A stretch of DNA of 64,000 nt from RBG-16-34-14 sp963798865 (GCA_963798865.1 CAWCVZ010000009.1:558001-622000); one strand, 5' to 3'; positions 17,065 through 27,785 are shown, counted from the first letter of the stretch. The notes: generated by a model not told the origin, from the letters alone. Translations and numbers: made by a program.

Positions 17065-18528
17065 TCATTTAATTATCAAAGCATTCCCATTCTTTAATTC
17101 CGGTTTAAGCGGATCAATCATAAAACCATTAATCACTACAAATTTAATCTCATTCTCTTTTTTAATAATCAAATTTGCTTTGCCGCCGGGCTTAATAACC
17201 GAAGATTCATCTTCTGCTGTTTTAATAAAAATATTTACGGGTAGTTTTGTAAAATCCTCTGTTACTTTCCCAGTTAATACTATATTTGTATATCCTTCTT
17301 TATAGAGTTTTACGAAATCAAGTTTTTCAATTTCTTTTAATGAGTTGAATGGCTTCGGATAAGTTTTTCCAACTGATACTTCCATACCCTCTAAATTATA
17401 TTCATCATATCCGTAAAATACTGAGAGATCACCTACATCTTCTATTGAAGATTTTAAATAAAAATCTTTTGCTTTATTATAATTTTCTTCTTCCCTATTA
17501 ATGCCGATATCAATTGTATATTCAAAACCAGAATTTTTATATTTTAAATTTCTTAAAAGAAGGTCCATAATAAATTTTTCATTAAATGGAATTTTCTCAT
17601 AGGAAGCCGGATCTTCTTCTTTATAAGTTTCTTCTGCTATACTTTTAAATGAATAAAGAAGAGAAAGAAAGTTCATTCTTCTAATCAACTGTTTTTCAGG
17701 ATCATTTTTATATCCGCCAGACTCAATAAGGATTGTACTTGTTCCTTTTTTTTGAAAATTATCTCCGAAAGCTCTTGGTTCAAAATCATCGCTGTATTTG
17801 GCAATTTGTCCGGGAATAAAGTTGGAGATGTTTTTATAAATCCCAGAGATTAATTTTATTGCATTTTCTCTAACCGGTGAAACACTTTTTTCATAATTTG
17901 TTACCGGCGCAAGAAAAGATAAAGTTGCAGGGCTGGAGCTATTACCAACCGAATATCTTGTGCTTTGATCATGAAGATTAAATCCAAAATTTGCATTAAG
18001 GCTGTCAAATACGCTCATTAAAAGTTTGCCTTCCGGTGTTTGTTCTCTAACCGCATCACGGTTTATATCTATTTCAAAAATATTTCTTCTTTGATAGACC
18101 TCTGCTCCATCAGGATTAACCATTGGCATAAAATATATTGTAAGCTTATTGTGAATCAAATTTCTGAAATCATTAAATGAATCATCTGCCTGCAGGAAAT
18201 TGAATATATCAAAAAGAGCCATGGTTGCAGTGGGTTCATCCCCATGCATTTGAGACCATAAAAAAACTTTGATCGGTCCTTCACCCCAGCTTATTAAATA
18301 AATTTCTCTTTTCTCTGCAGATTCACCGGCTTTCTTAACCTTAAAAAATTTTTTATTTTCTAACTCAGTTATGAGAGGTTTGATATCCGAATGTTTAAAC
18401 CTGCGATGGATTAAAGTTTTTTCCTTGTAACTGGAATATTGATTGTCGAGTGATTTTAAAAAATCAAGATCCTGTGCGTAGGTTATCATAGGAAATATTA
18501 TTATTAATTTTAGAATAAATTTAAGCAT
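17065..18528 (-). CDS. Exported M14-family zinc carboxypeptidase
   Basis: At 487 residues with an N-terminal signal sequence, it carries the M14 zinc site: MHGDEPTATMALFD (His and Glu of HxxE) and GFNLHDQ (second zinc His). The catalytic Glu candidate is in TILIESGGYKND. The substrate-binding Arg/Asn motif is seen in INRDAV. It probably removes C-terminal residues from peptides or peptidoglycan stems outside the cytoplasm. About 200 residues after the catalytic domain form a beta-rich C-terminal part. It is the first gene of a minus-strand run toward the sigma factor and may be under its control, an inference. Confidence 0.85.
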   Translation of the reverse strand: MLKFILKLIIIFPMITYAQDLDFLKSLDNQYSSYKEKTLIHRRFKHSDIKPLITELENKKFFKVKKAGESAEKREIYLISWGEGPIKVFLWSQMHGDEPTATMALFDIFNFLQADDSFNDFRNLIHNKLTIYFMPMVNPDGAEVYQRRNIFEIDINRDAVREQTPEGKLLMSVFDSLNANFGFNLHDQSTRYSVGNSSSPATLSFLAPVTNYEKSVSPVRENAIKLISGIYKNISNFIPGQIAKYSDDFEPRAFGDNFQKKGTSTILIESGGYKNDPEKQLIRRMNFLSLLYSFKSIAEETYKEEDPASYEKIPFNEKFIMDLLLRNLKYKNSGFEYTIDIGINREEENYNKAKDFYLKSSIEDVGDLSVFYGYDEYNLEGMEVSVGKTYPKPFNSLKEIEKLDFVKLYKEGYTNIVLTGKVTEDFTKLPVNIFIKTAEDESSVIKPGGKANLIIKKENEIKFVVINGFMIDPLKPELKNGNALIIK

Positions 18529-18597
18529 AACATATATAAGAATTATTTGAATCTTAATTTATTTACTTAAGTTTTCGAATGCAAAGGAGATAACAAG

Positions 18598-19140
18598 TTG
18601 ACAACCACAACAATTAAAATTGGCGCCTCAGCTTCAGACTTTAATCTTCCTGCCGTTGATGGGAAAGAATATTCTTTATCATCATTTAAAGAGAGTATTG
18701 CGCTTGTAGTTATTTTCAGCTGCAATCATTGTCCTTATGTTCAGGCTTATGAAGAGAGAATGATTGAGCTTCAAAAAGAATATAAAGACAAAGGTGTTTC
18801 TGTTATTTCAATTAATTCTAATGATATAACAAATTATCCCGATGATTCTTTTGAGCATATGATTGAAAGAGCAAAAAAGAAAGGTTTTAATTTTCCTTAT
18901 CTTCGGGATGAAGAACAAATTACAGCTTCGGCATACGGAGCTTCCCATACACCTGAAGTATTTCTGTTTAATAAAGAGCGTAAATTAGTTTATTCCGGTA
19001 AGATTGATGATAACTGGCAGGAACCTGAGAAAGTTAGAAATCAATATTTAAAAAATGCAATTGATGAGCTGCTTGAAGGAAAAGAAATTTCTGTCCCGGA
19101 AACTTTTTCAATTGGATGTACTATTAAGTGGAAAGCTTAG
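18598..19140 (+). CDS. Thioredoxin-like redoxin (AhpC/TSA family)
   Basis: This 180-residue protein has a thioredoxin fold: the GASASDFNLPAVDGK start, active site FSCNHCPYV (CxxC) and the cis-Pro region ASHTPEVFLF. It lacks a signal peptide, so it acts in the cytoplasm as a thiol-disulfide oxidoreductase or peroxiredoxin-like enzyme. The start is TTG at 18598, supported by AAGGAG eight bases upstream. It diverges from the M14 gene and overlaps the end of DUF2461 by 4 bases, converging. Confidence 0.9.
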   Translation: MTTTTIKIGASASDFNLPAVDGKEYSLSSFKESIALVVIFSCNHCPYVQAYEERMIELQKEYKDKGVSVISINSNDITNYPDDSFEHMIERAKKKGFNFPYLRDEEQITASAYGASHTPEVFLFNKERKLVYSGKIDDNWQEPEKVRNQYLKNAIDELLEGKEISVPETFSIGCTIKWKA

Positions 19141-19874
19141 CTGGTAAGGTATCGTAGGATTCCAATATCTTCCAGATCATCAATTAATGCCAGCGGATTA
19201 TGCGATATGCTGAAACAATAAATTGGAAAAAGCTGCGAGAATGTTTTTATTATTTCTGAAATTAAATCCTGTGTATAAATTATTTCAGAATTTTTACGTA
19301 ATTCTTTTTGTAATAGAAAAAATTTTATTCGTGCCATCCTGTTAAATTCTTTTTCGATATCAAAATTTTTAGAAATTAACTCCGCTTCTTTTTTCATTTC
19401 ATAAAAATCAAATTTATTGTTAAGATCAAATCGTTTAAAAATTTCAAGAAGCTCAACTTTATGTCCGGGTAAATTTTTGTTAAAGTATAATTCATTCCCA
19501 AGTGTATTGTTAATAAATAAACCGTATTCAATTCCTTTTTGATCAATGTATATATAAAACTCGCTGTCTTTCTTAAATCTTCTAAAGTGAATTAGAAAAT
19601 ATGTACGATAAGGATCCTTTTCCGGAAAACGTGCATCTTTATTAATCCGCAGCATTGTTTTATCAAATTTTGGTTCTGTATTTATTTCTGGTTCAAGTTG
19701 ATTAAAGAATGGAGCGAGACTATTGATAAGAGTTTTAGCAGTGTTTACAATAGAATTATTATATCTTTCTCTGTTTTGATCGAACCAGGCGAGGGAATTG
19801 TTTTCTGAAAGTTCAGCAAAAAATTTAAAGCTTTCTTTGCTGAACCCGTTAAATGAAGGTAAATCTGAAATCAA
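19137..19874 (-). CDS. DUF2461 (TIGR02453) family protein
   Basis: At 245 residues it has the family signature: NGFSKESFKFFAELSENNSL, WFDQNRERY, RINKDARFPEKDPYRT and the central beta region. The function of the family is unknown. The start is TTG at 19872-19874, overlapping the stop of the upstream barrel gene (TTGA), so the two are translationally coupled. Confidence 0.85.
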   Translation of the reverse strand: MISDLPSFNGFSKESFKFFAELSENNSLAWFDQNRERYNNSIVNTAKTLINSLAPFFNQLEPEINTEPKFDKTMLRINKDARFPEKDPYRTYFLIHFRRFKKDSEFYIYIDQKGIEYGLFINNTLGNELYFNKNLPGHKVELLEIFKRFDLNNKFDFYEMKKEAELISKNFDIEKEFNRMARIKFFLLQKELRKNSEIIYTQDLISEIIKTFSQLFPIYCFSISHNPLALIDDLEDIGILRYLTS

Positions 19875-20518
19875 TACATGAACCCTAGATTTATTGTAAG
19901 ATAAAACCCGCCAATATCCTTTCTAAATTTTCCTTCCAGGCTTTCAACCCCCTTGTCAAAGAAATGTACTATATAATATCTTAAATTTATTCCGAGCAAA
20001 CTTGATTTGTCCAATCCAAAGTTAGCTCCAAACCCGACATAACCGCCAGCCGTAAACTTTGTTTGTGCATAGCCAAAGGCATTAAAGAATTCTCTTTCAT
20101 AAGGAGTTGTAATTACCATTGCAGGACCAACACCTGCATTTATATACGGACGTAAATTATCATAAATTAATTTCTCAAATAACCTGTACTGGAGCCCAAA
20201 GTTAAAAGGAATTAAGAACACTCTGTTCTTTTTACCTAAAACGGGAACCGGATTTCCAAAATAATCGTAGTATTGAAATTCATTATCATCTTTAATTTCT
20301 GAAATTGAAAAATCGGCAAAGCCGGTAAAAAAATTATTAAATTGCCTTCTGTAAAAACCTCCGAAACCAACACCTCCCTCACCAAACATAATATCGAGTC
20401 CCAATGCGTTATCTGGAAATACCTCAGGTTCCTTTTCCGGTGCAAGTTCACCGATTTCCTGCGCATTTACTATTAAGAAAGGAATTAGTAATATTGCGAT
20501 TAATATCAGCTTTTTCAT
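19871..20518 (-). CDS. Outer-membrane beta-barrel protein, uncharacterised
   Basis: This 215-residue protein has a signal peptide ending in IVNAQE. It is made of alternating aromatic strands (GGVGFGGFYRRQFNNFFTGF, FLIPFNFGLQYRLF, GINLRYYIVHFF) and ends with an aromatic residue pair (MY). This points to a small porin-like or OmpA-type barrel in the outer membrane. No ligand motif is visible. It is the first gene of a two-gene minus-strand operon with DUF2461. Confidence 0.75.
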   Translation of the reverse strand: MKKLILIAILLIPFLIVNAQEIGELAPEKEPEVFPDNALGLDIMFGEGGVGFGGFYRRQFNNFFTGFADFSISEIKDDNEFQYYDYFGNPVPVLGKKNRVFLIPFNFGLQYRLFEKLIYDNLRPYINAGVGPAMVITTPYEREFFNAFGYAQTKFTAGGYVGFGANFGLDKSSLLGINLRYYIVHFFDKGVESLEGKFRKDIGGFYLTINLGFMY

Positions 20519-20594
20519 AAAAAATACTTATTTGTTGTTTTTAATATAATCAACATAAAGTTAAATTCAAGAACTTTTTAAATCGTTATAATTT

Positions 20595-21200
20595 ATGTAT
20601 GCTTCAGTTGACAAGCCGGCTTTTTGGGATGAACAATATAAGTTTAATCAAACTAATTGGGATACAAAAAGTGTAAATCCTGTTTTAACAGAGCTTTTAG
20701 AAGATAACAGGTTTTTAAAGCCGGGAAAAATTCTTGTTGTTGGATGTGGTAAAGGATACGATGCTGTGTTTGTGGCTGAAAAAGGATGCCAGGTAACAGC
20801 AATAGATTTTTCTTCAACCGCCATTAATTATGCTAAAGAACTTGCATTGCAAAAAGGTGTTAATATTGAATTTCTTGTAGAAGATATTTTTACTCTTAAA
20901 GATGTTTACTCTGAAAAATTTGATTTCGTTTATGAATACACAACTTATTGTGCTATTAATCCGGAGCGAAGAAATGAATTTGCTAAAAAGATTTCATCAC
21001 TTATTAAAAAGGGCGGAAGATTAATTTCTGTTTTGTTCCCGGTTGATAAAAGAGAAGGCGGCCCACCGTTTAGTATTGATGTGCATGAGTTTTATAAAAA
21101 TTTTTCACAATTCCTTCAACTTGAATTTTCTTCTAAAGAAATAAATTCAATAAAACCCAGAAAAGGGAAAGAAATCCTTCAGGTTTATTTTAAGAAGTAA
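20595..21200 (+). CDS. SAM-dependent methyltransferase (thiopurine-methyltransferase-like)
   Basis: At 201 residues it has the class I SAM motif I (LVVGCGKGYDAVFVAEKG) and post-I (VTAIDFSSTAI), and begins with the FWDEQYKFNQTNWD segment typical of the TPMT-like family. The motif EYTTYCAINPERR is also family-like. Substrate is unknown; related enzymes methylate thiols, halides or metalloids. It diverges from the barrel gene and is 28 bases from the AddB-like gene. Confidence 0.85.
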   Translation: MYASVDKPAFWDEQYKFNQTNWDTKSVNPVLTELLEDNRFLKPGKILVVGCGKGYDAVFVAEKGCQVTAIDFSSTAINYAKELALQKGVNIEFLVEDIFTLKDVYSEKFDFVYEYTTYCAINPERRNEFAKKISSLIKKGGRLISVLFPVDKREGGPPFSIDVHEFYKNFSQFLQLEFSSKEINSIKPRKGKEILQVYFKK

Positions 21201-21228
21201 AAAAAATGCAATATTGCATATATTCCAT

Positions 21229-24200
21229 ATGATTCTTACCAAAAGCCTTGAAAAATCAGTTGATCTTGATTTTGAAATTGATAGAATAATTAAATCAAAC
21301 CAGCTTGAAAAATTTCTTCTGATAGTTCCGACTAACAGGAAAAGCAGGAATTTAAAAAAAGAAATTATATCGCTTTCATCATTAGGTGCAGTTTCCACAA
21401 TTAATGTTGAAACCCTTGGAACCTTTTCAACTAAAATATTTTATGGTGATACTAAAACTTCAGCAGGTATTTTAAGTGAATCTGCATCTGCTGTTCTGTT
21501 GAGACAAAGTTTTCAGGAAGTAAAAACCAAATACTTCTCGAATTATTCAGGAGAAATTCCTTCCGGAACTCTGGAAAGAATAAGGAATGTTATATCTGAA
21601 TATAAAAGACAAGGAATTACTCCCGAAATATTAAAAGCTGAAAGCAGAAACTTAAAATCTTCTGAGAAATTAAAAGCAGAAGATATTTCCGGTATTTATT
21701 CAAGTTACCAGGAAAAAATTAAGCAACTTAATGTTTTTGAAATTGGAGATATTTATTCAGCCATCAAAAATAATTCTCCGTTTGAATTTACAGAAAAATT
21801 CAGGGAGCTTTATCCTGAAGTTGACCTCATTATTATTAATGGATTTGATGAATTCACTTCTCCTGAAATTGAAATTATAGATCTAATTTCTTTTATAAGT
21901 AACAGCAGACTTTATCTCACCTTCGATTATTACAAGTTTAACCCTTTAATCTTTTCTCATCTCAAAAAATGTTATTCAAAACTTACCAATAAAAAATTCA
22001 GAGAGATTGATGATCTTTCAAGTGCCAGTTTGAATAAATTCAGGGTTCTGGTAAGGGAAAATTTATTCAATAAAAAACCCGGTTTACAGGAACTGAATAA
22101 TTCTTTTGAAGACAGGCTGACTCTTATCTCTGCAAAAAACCGTGAAACTGAAATTGAGCTGGTTGCTAAGCAGATAAAAGAATTGATAACCAGAATGAAT
22201 GTGGAGCCTCATAAGATTTGTGTTGCTTTTAACCTGATTCAAAAATATTCTCCGGTTATTAGAGATATTTTCCCTCTTTATGGTTTGCCTTTTAATTTAA
22301 CAGACAGGTATAATCTAAGCAATTCTTCTCCTGTAACTGCGTTAATAAATTTTCTTGAAATTCTTGAGAATGATTATTTCTACAAAAATATTTTCAGAGC
22401 TTTAAGCAGTGGGTATATAAACATAAATGGTGTTGATCTTTCAAGTCTTTTAAGAGCATCTAAAGAATTAAAAATTCTTTCCGGCTACGGAAGATGGACA
22501 TCGGCGCTAAATGATGCTTTGTCTCATAAAATTGAGGAAGATTCATTTAACAGGTTTGCAAATAAAAAAGAATCTTTTACTAAAGCTTTAAACTCTCTCA
22601 AGGTACTTAATGAATATCTGAAATATTTTAACAGAAAGATGATAATAAAAGAATTTGTCGAAAATTTTCTTAATCTGTTATTTAAACTTAATATTCCGTC
22701 CAATCTTGTAAATGAAGGAAATAGTGAAAACTTTCTTCCCTTTGGTCTTGTTGAAAAAAATATAAAAGCAGTAAATAATTTTATTGAAATAATTAGTGAA
22801 GTTTTTGCTTTACTTGAAAAGGAATTTGGCAAGACACAAAAATTCAATTTAAAATTCTTTCTGAACCAAATTAGAACTGCTGTTATGTCAGCAAGATTTA
22901 ATATAAAAGAAAAACCCGGATATGGTATACAGGTTACAACATTAAATGAAATTCGCGGACTTGAATTTGATTACCTTTTTATTTGCGGAATGTGCGATGG
23001 CGATTTACCAACAAGGTATTTACCCGAAATATTTCTTTCGGGTTCTTATGCAAGATTAGAAGAAAATCATCAGACAGAGGAGAGGTATCATTTTTATCAA
23101 TCCTTGTGTTCCTGGAAAAAAGGCTTATACTTTTCTTTTCCTTTAAGTGAAGAACGAAAAGAACTCGTTCAATCAAATTTCTTAGGTGAATTTAGAAATC
23201 TTTTTTCTGTAATAGAGAAATCAGAAAATGGATTTTGCAAATGTTATTTATTCAAAGGAAGAATTATTAAAGATTGCCGGTGAGATTGATATTTCAATAT
23301 TAAAAGAAAAGTATAATGGGAAAATTTCTTTAAATACCGATGAGATTGAATTTGCAAAGAATATAAGCAATTTAAGAAAGAATGATATTCTCGGTGATAC
23401 ACCTTTTGCAGGAGATATTTATGAATCATTAAATGAAGAAGATAAAGATTGGTTAAAGGATTTAAAATCCAGACCATATTCAATTTCACAACTTGAAACT
23501 TATGCTAAATGCCCTTACAAATATTTTGCAGAAAGAATCCTTAAGCTTGAAGAGATTGAGGAACCTACCGAAGAAGTTGAAGCACTTGAAATGGGCAGTG
23601 TGCTTCATAATATTTTTTATGAGTTCTATAAAGAATTAAAAGATATGGGAATAATTCTTTATGGATGCTCTGAAAATGAATTTAAAAAAGCACAGGATTT
23701 ACTTTTTTCTATAGCTGAAAAAAAAATAAGCGAAGCAAATTTTAAATCACCATTAAGTTTTTATGAAAAAGAAAAAATCCTTGGACTAAATAATCGAAAG
23801 GAAAAATCTATTCTTTTTGAATTTCTTAAACAGGAACGGTTAAACAGCGAGGGGTTTATTCCTGAATTTCTTGAGGTAGGTTTTGGCAAAGTTGTTGACA
23901 ACGAAAATTTACCCGAGTCAATAAAAAATTTAAAAGCCAAAGGAGTTTTAATTAGGGGGAAAATAGACAGGATTGATCTGAACTCAGATTCTAATGAATT
24001 CAAAGTAATTGATTATAAACTTGGCGGCAGAAAACCCGCAAGTGATGATCTTAAGAGCGGAATTTCTCTTCAACTTCCTCTGTATATGTATGCTGCTAAA
24101 GAGCTGATAAAAGCTCAATTAAAAAAGGATTACCAGGAAGTCGGAGCCGCGATTTATTCGCTAAAATATAAAGATAAGAATTTTGGAAGGTTACCAGTTA

Positions 24201-24385
24201 AAGATTTATCCTCTGATAAAAGAACTACGAAGGAAATAATTGATATTTGTCTCCACTCAGTTGAGAAATATGTTGAATTGATTAGTTCAGGCAAGTTTCA
24301 CTTAACACAATTGCAAGATAGGGAAGGTAAGGTGTGTGGTTTCTGCGGCTTCAGATCAATATGTAGAATTGAAGAAATAAATTGA
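21229..24385 (+). CDS. AddB-like PD-(D/E)XK nuclease/helicase, frameshifted
   Basis: Two frames join at 23225-23228 by removing one A, giving about 1050 residues. The N-terminal part is helicase-like but degenerate (LLIVPTNRKSRNLKKEI in place of a Walker A), as in AddB. The C-terminal part has the PD-(D/E)XK nuclease (SVLHNIFYEF, RGKIDRIDL, KVIDYKLG). Four cysteines (CPYKYF near residue 760, and CGFCGF...C at the end) can hold the 4Fe-4S cluster known from AddB. It would act in double-strand break repair, but no AddA partner is in the window. The listed start is ATG 21229; a TTG 15 bases earlier is possible. Confidence 0.82.
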
Positions 24386-24526
24386 TTCATGTTGAAATAA
24401 TAGGGATAAATCTGCCTACCATGCTTCATTTATTTTTTCCCAAATAGATTTTTTGGTTGTGCCTTTTAGCAAAAGAAATTATTTTTCATTCAAAGTATTT
24501 ACTAAATATTAAATCTAGGAGCTTTC

Positions 24527-27115
24527 ATGAAAAAAGGTACTACCGCTGTTCATTTCCAGTCAAAGTTTTCGATTTTTGTTTTTACTCTTATTTTTTTTAC
24601 TCTAGGAATATTTAATTCCTATGCACAAAATAATACAAGAGCAATTTGGCAGGATGTAAATGAGAGTTCTATTACTGATAATCAAAACAGACAAATTGTT
24701 CCTCAGCAATACAGATCTCTTTCTTTAAATATTCCTCAGTTAAAAATATTGTTAAGCAAAGCCCCAATGGAATTTTCTTTGGGTATTGGAACACCATCGG
24801 TGAATTTCGAAATGCCTCTTCCTGATGGCAGGTTTGCAAATTTTAATATTCTTGAGTCCCCAATTATGGAACCGGAGCTGGCTGCAAAATATCCAGAGTT
24901 AAAAACTTATATTGGTTATGGATTAACAGAAGGAATATTTAATGTTAGATTTGACTTAACTCCAATTGGTTTTCACGCTATGATTCGCACCATAGATGGA
25001 GATGTTTTTATTGACCCTTACAGCAATGGAAATATTATTAATTATATAAGTTATTATAAGAAAGATTACCAGCCATTAGTAGGTAATCCATTTATATGTG
25101 AAGGTCCGGTTATTGATGAAGAAATTGCTCAGGAGATAAGAAATATAGTTTCTAACGGAGTTGAACATAGGATAGGAGAACAATTAAGAACCTATCGGCT
25201 TGCTCTAGCTGCAACAGGTGAATATACTGCATACCATGGTGGAACGGTAGCTGCCGGAATGAATGCTGTGGTTGTTGCAATGAACAGGGTTAACCAGGTT
25301 TATGAAAATGAAGTTTCTGTCAGGATGGTTTTAATAGCAAATAATGATACACTGATTTATACAAATGCTTCAACAGATCCTTATACGAACACTAATGGTT
25401 CTGCAATGCTTACGCAGAATCAAACTACAATTGATGGAATTATTGGAACGGCTAATTATGATATCGGACATGTTTTTAGTACGGGTGGCGGCGGTATTGC
25501 CGGTTTAGGTGTTGTTTGCAGAGCCGGTCAAAAAGCAAGAGGGGTTACTGGTCTTCCGACTCCTATCGGAGATCCTTTTTATATTGATTATGTAGCCCAC
25601 GAAATGGGTCATCAGTTTGGAGGTAATCATACATTTAACAGCGTTACAAGTAACTGCGGTGGTGGAAACAGAAATGCTTCTACTGCATACGAACCAGGCA
25701 GTGGCTCCTCTGTTATGGCGTATGCAGGAATTTGCGGTGCCGATGATCTTCAGCCCCATAGTGATGCTTATTTTCATGGAATAAGCATAGATGAAATTGT
25801 TGCTTATACAACCTCAAGTTTTGGAAGTACTTGTCCTGTTATTACAGCAACCGGAAATGGTGCTCCTGTTGTAAGTATTCCAACAGGCGGATTTACAATA
25901 CCTATTAATACACCGTTTACGCTAACAGGATCAGCAACAGATCCAGATAGTGATCCATTAACATATTGCTGGGAAGAGTTTGATCTTGGTCCGGCTGGCA
26001 CGTGGAATAACCCTTCCGGTAATGCACCTATTTTCAGGAGTTTTAATCCTGTTTCAACACCGACAAGATTATTTCCAAAATTGACCAACATTATTAATAA
26101 TACACAAACGGTTGGTGAAATACTTCCAAGTTATTCAAGAAACCTTGCATTCAGACTTACTGCAAGAGATAATAGAGCAGGTGGTGGTGGAGTGGGGAAA
26201 AGTTCTAATCTTGCTTTTAGTGTTACCAGTACAGCAGGCCCTTTCCTTGTTACTTCACCGAATACAGCTGTTAATTGGCCAGCAATGTCAAATCAAACAA
26301 TTACCTGGAATGTTGCCAATACAAATGTAACTCCAGTGAATTGTGCTTTGGTAAATATTCTTCTTTCAACTGATGGCGGTCAAACGTTCCCAATAACAAT
26401 TGTATCTAATACACCAAATGATGGTTCTGAAAATGTACTTATTCCTGCAAATCAAACTACTACAGCAAGGATTGAAGTTCAGGCAGCAGATAATATTTTC
26501 TTCGATATGTCGAATACAAATTTTATTATCGGGCCGGCAGTACCTGTTGAACTGGCAACATTTAATTCATTCGTAAAAAATAGTACTGTTACTCTAAGCT
26601 GGATAACAGCATCTGAATTAAATACAAACGGTTTTGATGTTCAGAGATCGGCTTCACAGGAAGGTAATACTGCCGGTGAATGGAAATCAATTAGTTTTAT
26701 TAACGGAAAAGGAACTACAACCGAATCCAATTTTTATTCATATTCTGATGGTGGATTACAACCGGGTAATTATTTCTACAGATTAAAAATTATAGACAAT
26801 GATGGTTCGTTTGAGTACAGCAATACAATTAATGTTAATGTGGAATCACCTGCAGTTTATTCTCTTAATCAGAATTATCCTAATCCATTTAACCCAAGTA
26901 CATCTATTCAATATCAGCTTCCTGAAAAAGGATTTGTAACATTGAAGGTTTATGATGCCCTTGGTGTTGAAGTTGCAGATCTTGTTAATGAAGAAAAAGA
27001 AGCAGGAATTTATCACATTACATTCGATGCTTCATCCTTAACTACAGGCGTTTATTTTTATACTTTGCACGCTGGAAGTTTTTTAAAGACTAATAAAATG
27101 GTTTTATTGAAGTAA
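24527..27115 (+). CDS. Secreted reprolysin-like metalloprotease with T9SS sorting domain
   Basis: This 862-residue protein has a signal peptide and a propeptide-like first 200 residues. A zincin catalytic domain follows with HEMGHQFGGNHTFN (three zinc His and the catalytic Glu), the M12B-type consensus, followed by a Met-turn candidate SVMAYAG. Next come Ig/FN3-like repeats. The last 80 residues hold NYPNPFNPST, YDALGVEVADLV and GVYFYTL, the type IX (Por) sorting domain. It should be exported to the cell surface or medium and digest protein or host/prey polymers. The ribosome-binding site is TAGGAG. Two terminators follow. Confidence 0.92.
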   Translation: MKKGTTAVHFQSKFSIFVFTLIFFTLGIFNSYAQNNTRAIWQDVNESSITDNQNRQIVPQQYRSLSLNIPQLKILLSKAPMEFSLGIGTPSVNFEMPLPDGRFANFNILESPIMEPELAAKYPELKTYIGYGLTEGIFNVRFDLTPIGFHAMIRTIDGDVFIDPYSNGNIINYISYYKKDYQPLVGNPFICEGPVIDEEIAQEIRNIVSNGVEHRIGEQLRTYRLALAATGEYTAYHGGTVAAGMNAVVVAMNRVNQVYENEVSVRMVLIANNDTLIYTNASTDPYTNTNGSAMLTQNQTTIDGIIGTANYDIGHVFSTGGGGIAGLGVVCRAGQKARGVTGLPTPIGDPFYIDYVAHEMGHQFGGNHTFNSVTSNCGGGNRNASTAYEPGSGSSVMAYAGICGADDLQPHSDAYFHGISIDEIVAYTTSSFGSTCPVITATGNGAPVVSIPTGGFTIPINTPFTLTGSATDPDSDPLTYCWEEFDLGPAGTWNNPSGNAPIFRSFNPVSTPTRLFPKLTNIINNTQTVGEILPSYSRNLAFRLTARDNRAGGGGVGKSSNLAFSVTSTAGPFLVTSPNTAVNWPAMSNQTITWNVANTNVTPVNCALVNILLSTDGGQTFPITIVSNTPNDGSENVLIPANQTTTARIEVQAADNIFFDMSNTNFIIGPAVPVELATFNSFVKNSTVTLSWITASELNTNGFDVQRSASQEGNTAGEWKSISFINGKGTTTESNFYSYSDGGLQPGNYFYRLKIIDNDGSFEYSNTINVNVESPAVYSLNQNYPNPFNPSTSIQYQLPEKGFVTLKVYDALGVEVADLVNEEKEAGIYHITFDASSLTTGVYFYTLHAGSFLKTNKMVLLK

Positions 27116-27124
27116 TAGTAAAAC

Positions 27125-27147
27125 CTGTCCTTTTAAGGATAGTTTTT
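27125..27147 (+). terminator. Rho-independent terminator after the metalloprotease
   Basis: CTGTCCT (27125-27131) pairs with AGGATAG (27136-27142), with one G-T pair, around a 4-base loop. Five T follow (27143-27147). It lies 10 bases past the stop codon. Confidence 0.85.
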
Positions 27148-27172
27148 ATTTCAGGAAGAATATTTACACTGA

Positions 27173-27200
27173 AACCCCGTTTAATTGCGGGGTTTTCTTT
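27173..27200 (+). terminator. Second terminator, GC-rich
   Basis: AACCCCG (27173-27179) pairs with CGGGGTT (27188-27194) around an 8-base loop, followed by TTCTTTT. Two terminators in tandem isolate the protease gene from greA. Confidence 0.85.
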
Positions 27201-27215
27201 TGCGATAAATATTTC

Positions 27216-27244
27216 TTGACAACTAAAACTAAAATCTTTAATTT
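27216..27244 (+). promoter_or_regulatory. Candidate promoter for greA
   Basis: TTGACA at 27216-27221 is a perfect -35 hexamer. After a 17-base spacer, TAATTT at 27239-27244 is a weak -10. It lies between two terminators and greA. The primary sigma factor of this lineage may use other elements, so this is tentative. Confidence 0.4.
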
Positions 27245-27252
27245 TTCATTAG

Positions 27253-27278
27253 TCCCGCAAAGCGGGATAATTTTTTTT
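27253..27278 (+). terminator. Terminator-like hairpin in the greA leader (possible attenuator)
   Basis: TCCCGC (27253-27258) and GCGGGA (27262-27267) form a 6-bp GC-rich stem with an AAA loop, followed by TAA and eight T (27271-27278). It sits 30 bases before the greA ATG and downstream of the candidate promoter. A transcript from that promoter would have to pass it to reach greA. Confidence 0.7.
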
Positions 27279-27308
27279 ATACTTTTTCATTCAATAATCA
27301 GGTAGAAA

Positions 27309-27785
27309 ATGTCAGACCAGGGATTTGTTTATTTAACCAGAGAGCGGCTAATTGAACTGGAGAAAGAACTTCAGGATTTAAAAACAAACGGAAGAAAAGA
27401 AATTGCAAGTAAAATTGCTGAAGCCAGAGCTCATGGAGATCTCTCTGAGAATGCTGAGTATGATGCCGCTAAGGAGGAACAAGGTTTGTTTGAACTGAAG
27501 ATTAGTAAGCTTGAAAATGTTTTAGCGCGCGTTAGAATAATTGATACGACTCACCTCCCGGAAGGAGAAGTTCACATTCTGTCTGAAGTAAAAATAAAAA
27601 ATTTAAAGACAAACAAAGTATTTGATTACACTCTTGTCTCTCCTGAGGAAGCAGACTTTCAAGCTGGAAAGATTTCAATAACTTCGCCTGTTGGTCAGAG
27701 TTTGTTGGGGAAGAAAGTTGGAGATAAGGTTAAAGTTAAAGCTCCTGCTGGTATTTTAGATTTTGAAATCCTCGAAATAAAATAA
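27309..27785 (+). CDS. greA: Transcription elongation factor GreA
   Basis: This 158-residue protein has the GreA layout: an N-terminal coiled coil (about 8-75, ARAHGDLSENAEYDAAKEEQ with the acidic tip Asp and Glu) and a C-terminal FKBP-like domain (SPVGQSLLGKKVGDKVKV). GreA enters the secondary channel of RNA polymerase and stimulates transcript cleavage in backtracked complexes. The start is supported by AGGTAGAAA upstream. ribD begins 19 bases downstream. Confidence 0.97.
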   Translation: MSDQGFVYLTRERLIELEKELQDLKTNGRKEIASKIAEARAHGDLSENAEYDAAKEEQGLFELKISKLENVLARVRIIDTTHLPEGEVHILSEVKIKNLKTNKVFDYTLVSPEEADFQAGKISITSPVGQSLLGKKVGDKVKVKAPAGILDFEILEIK

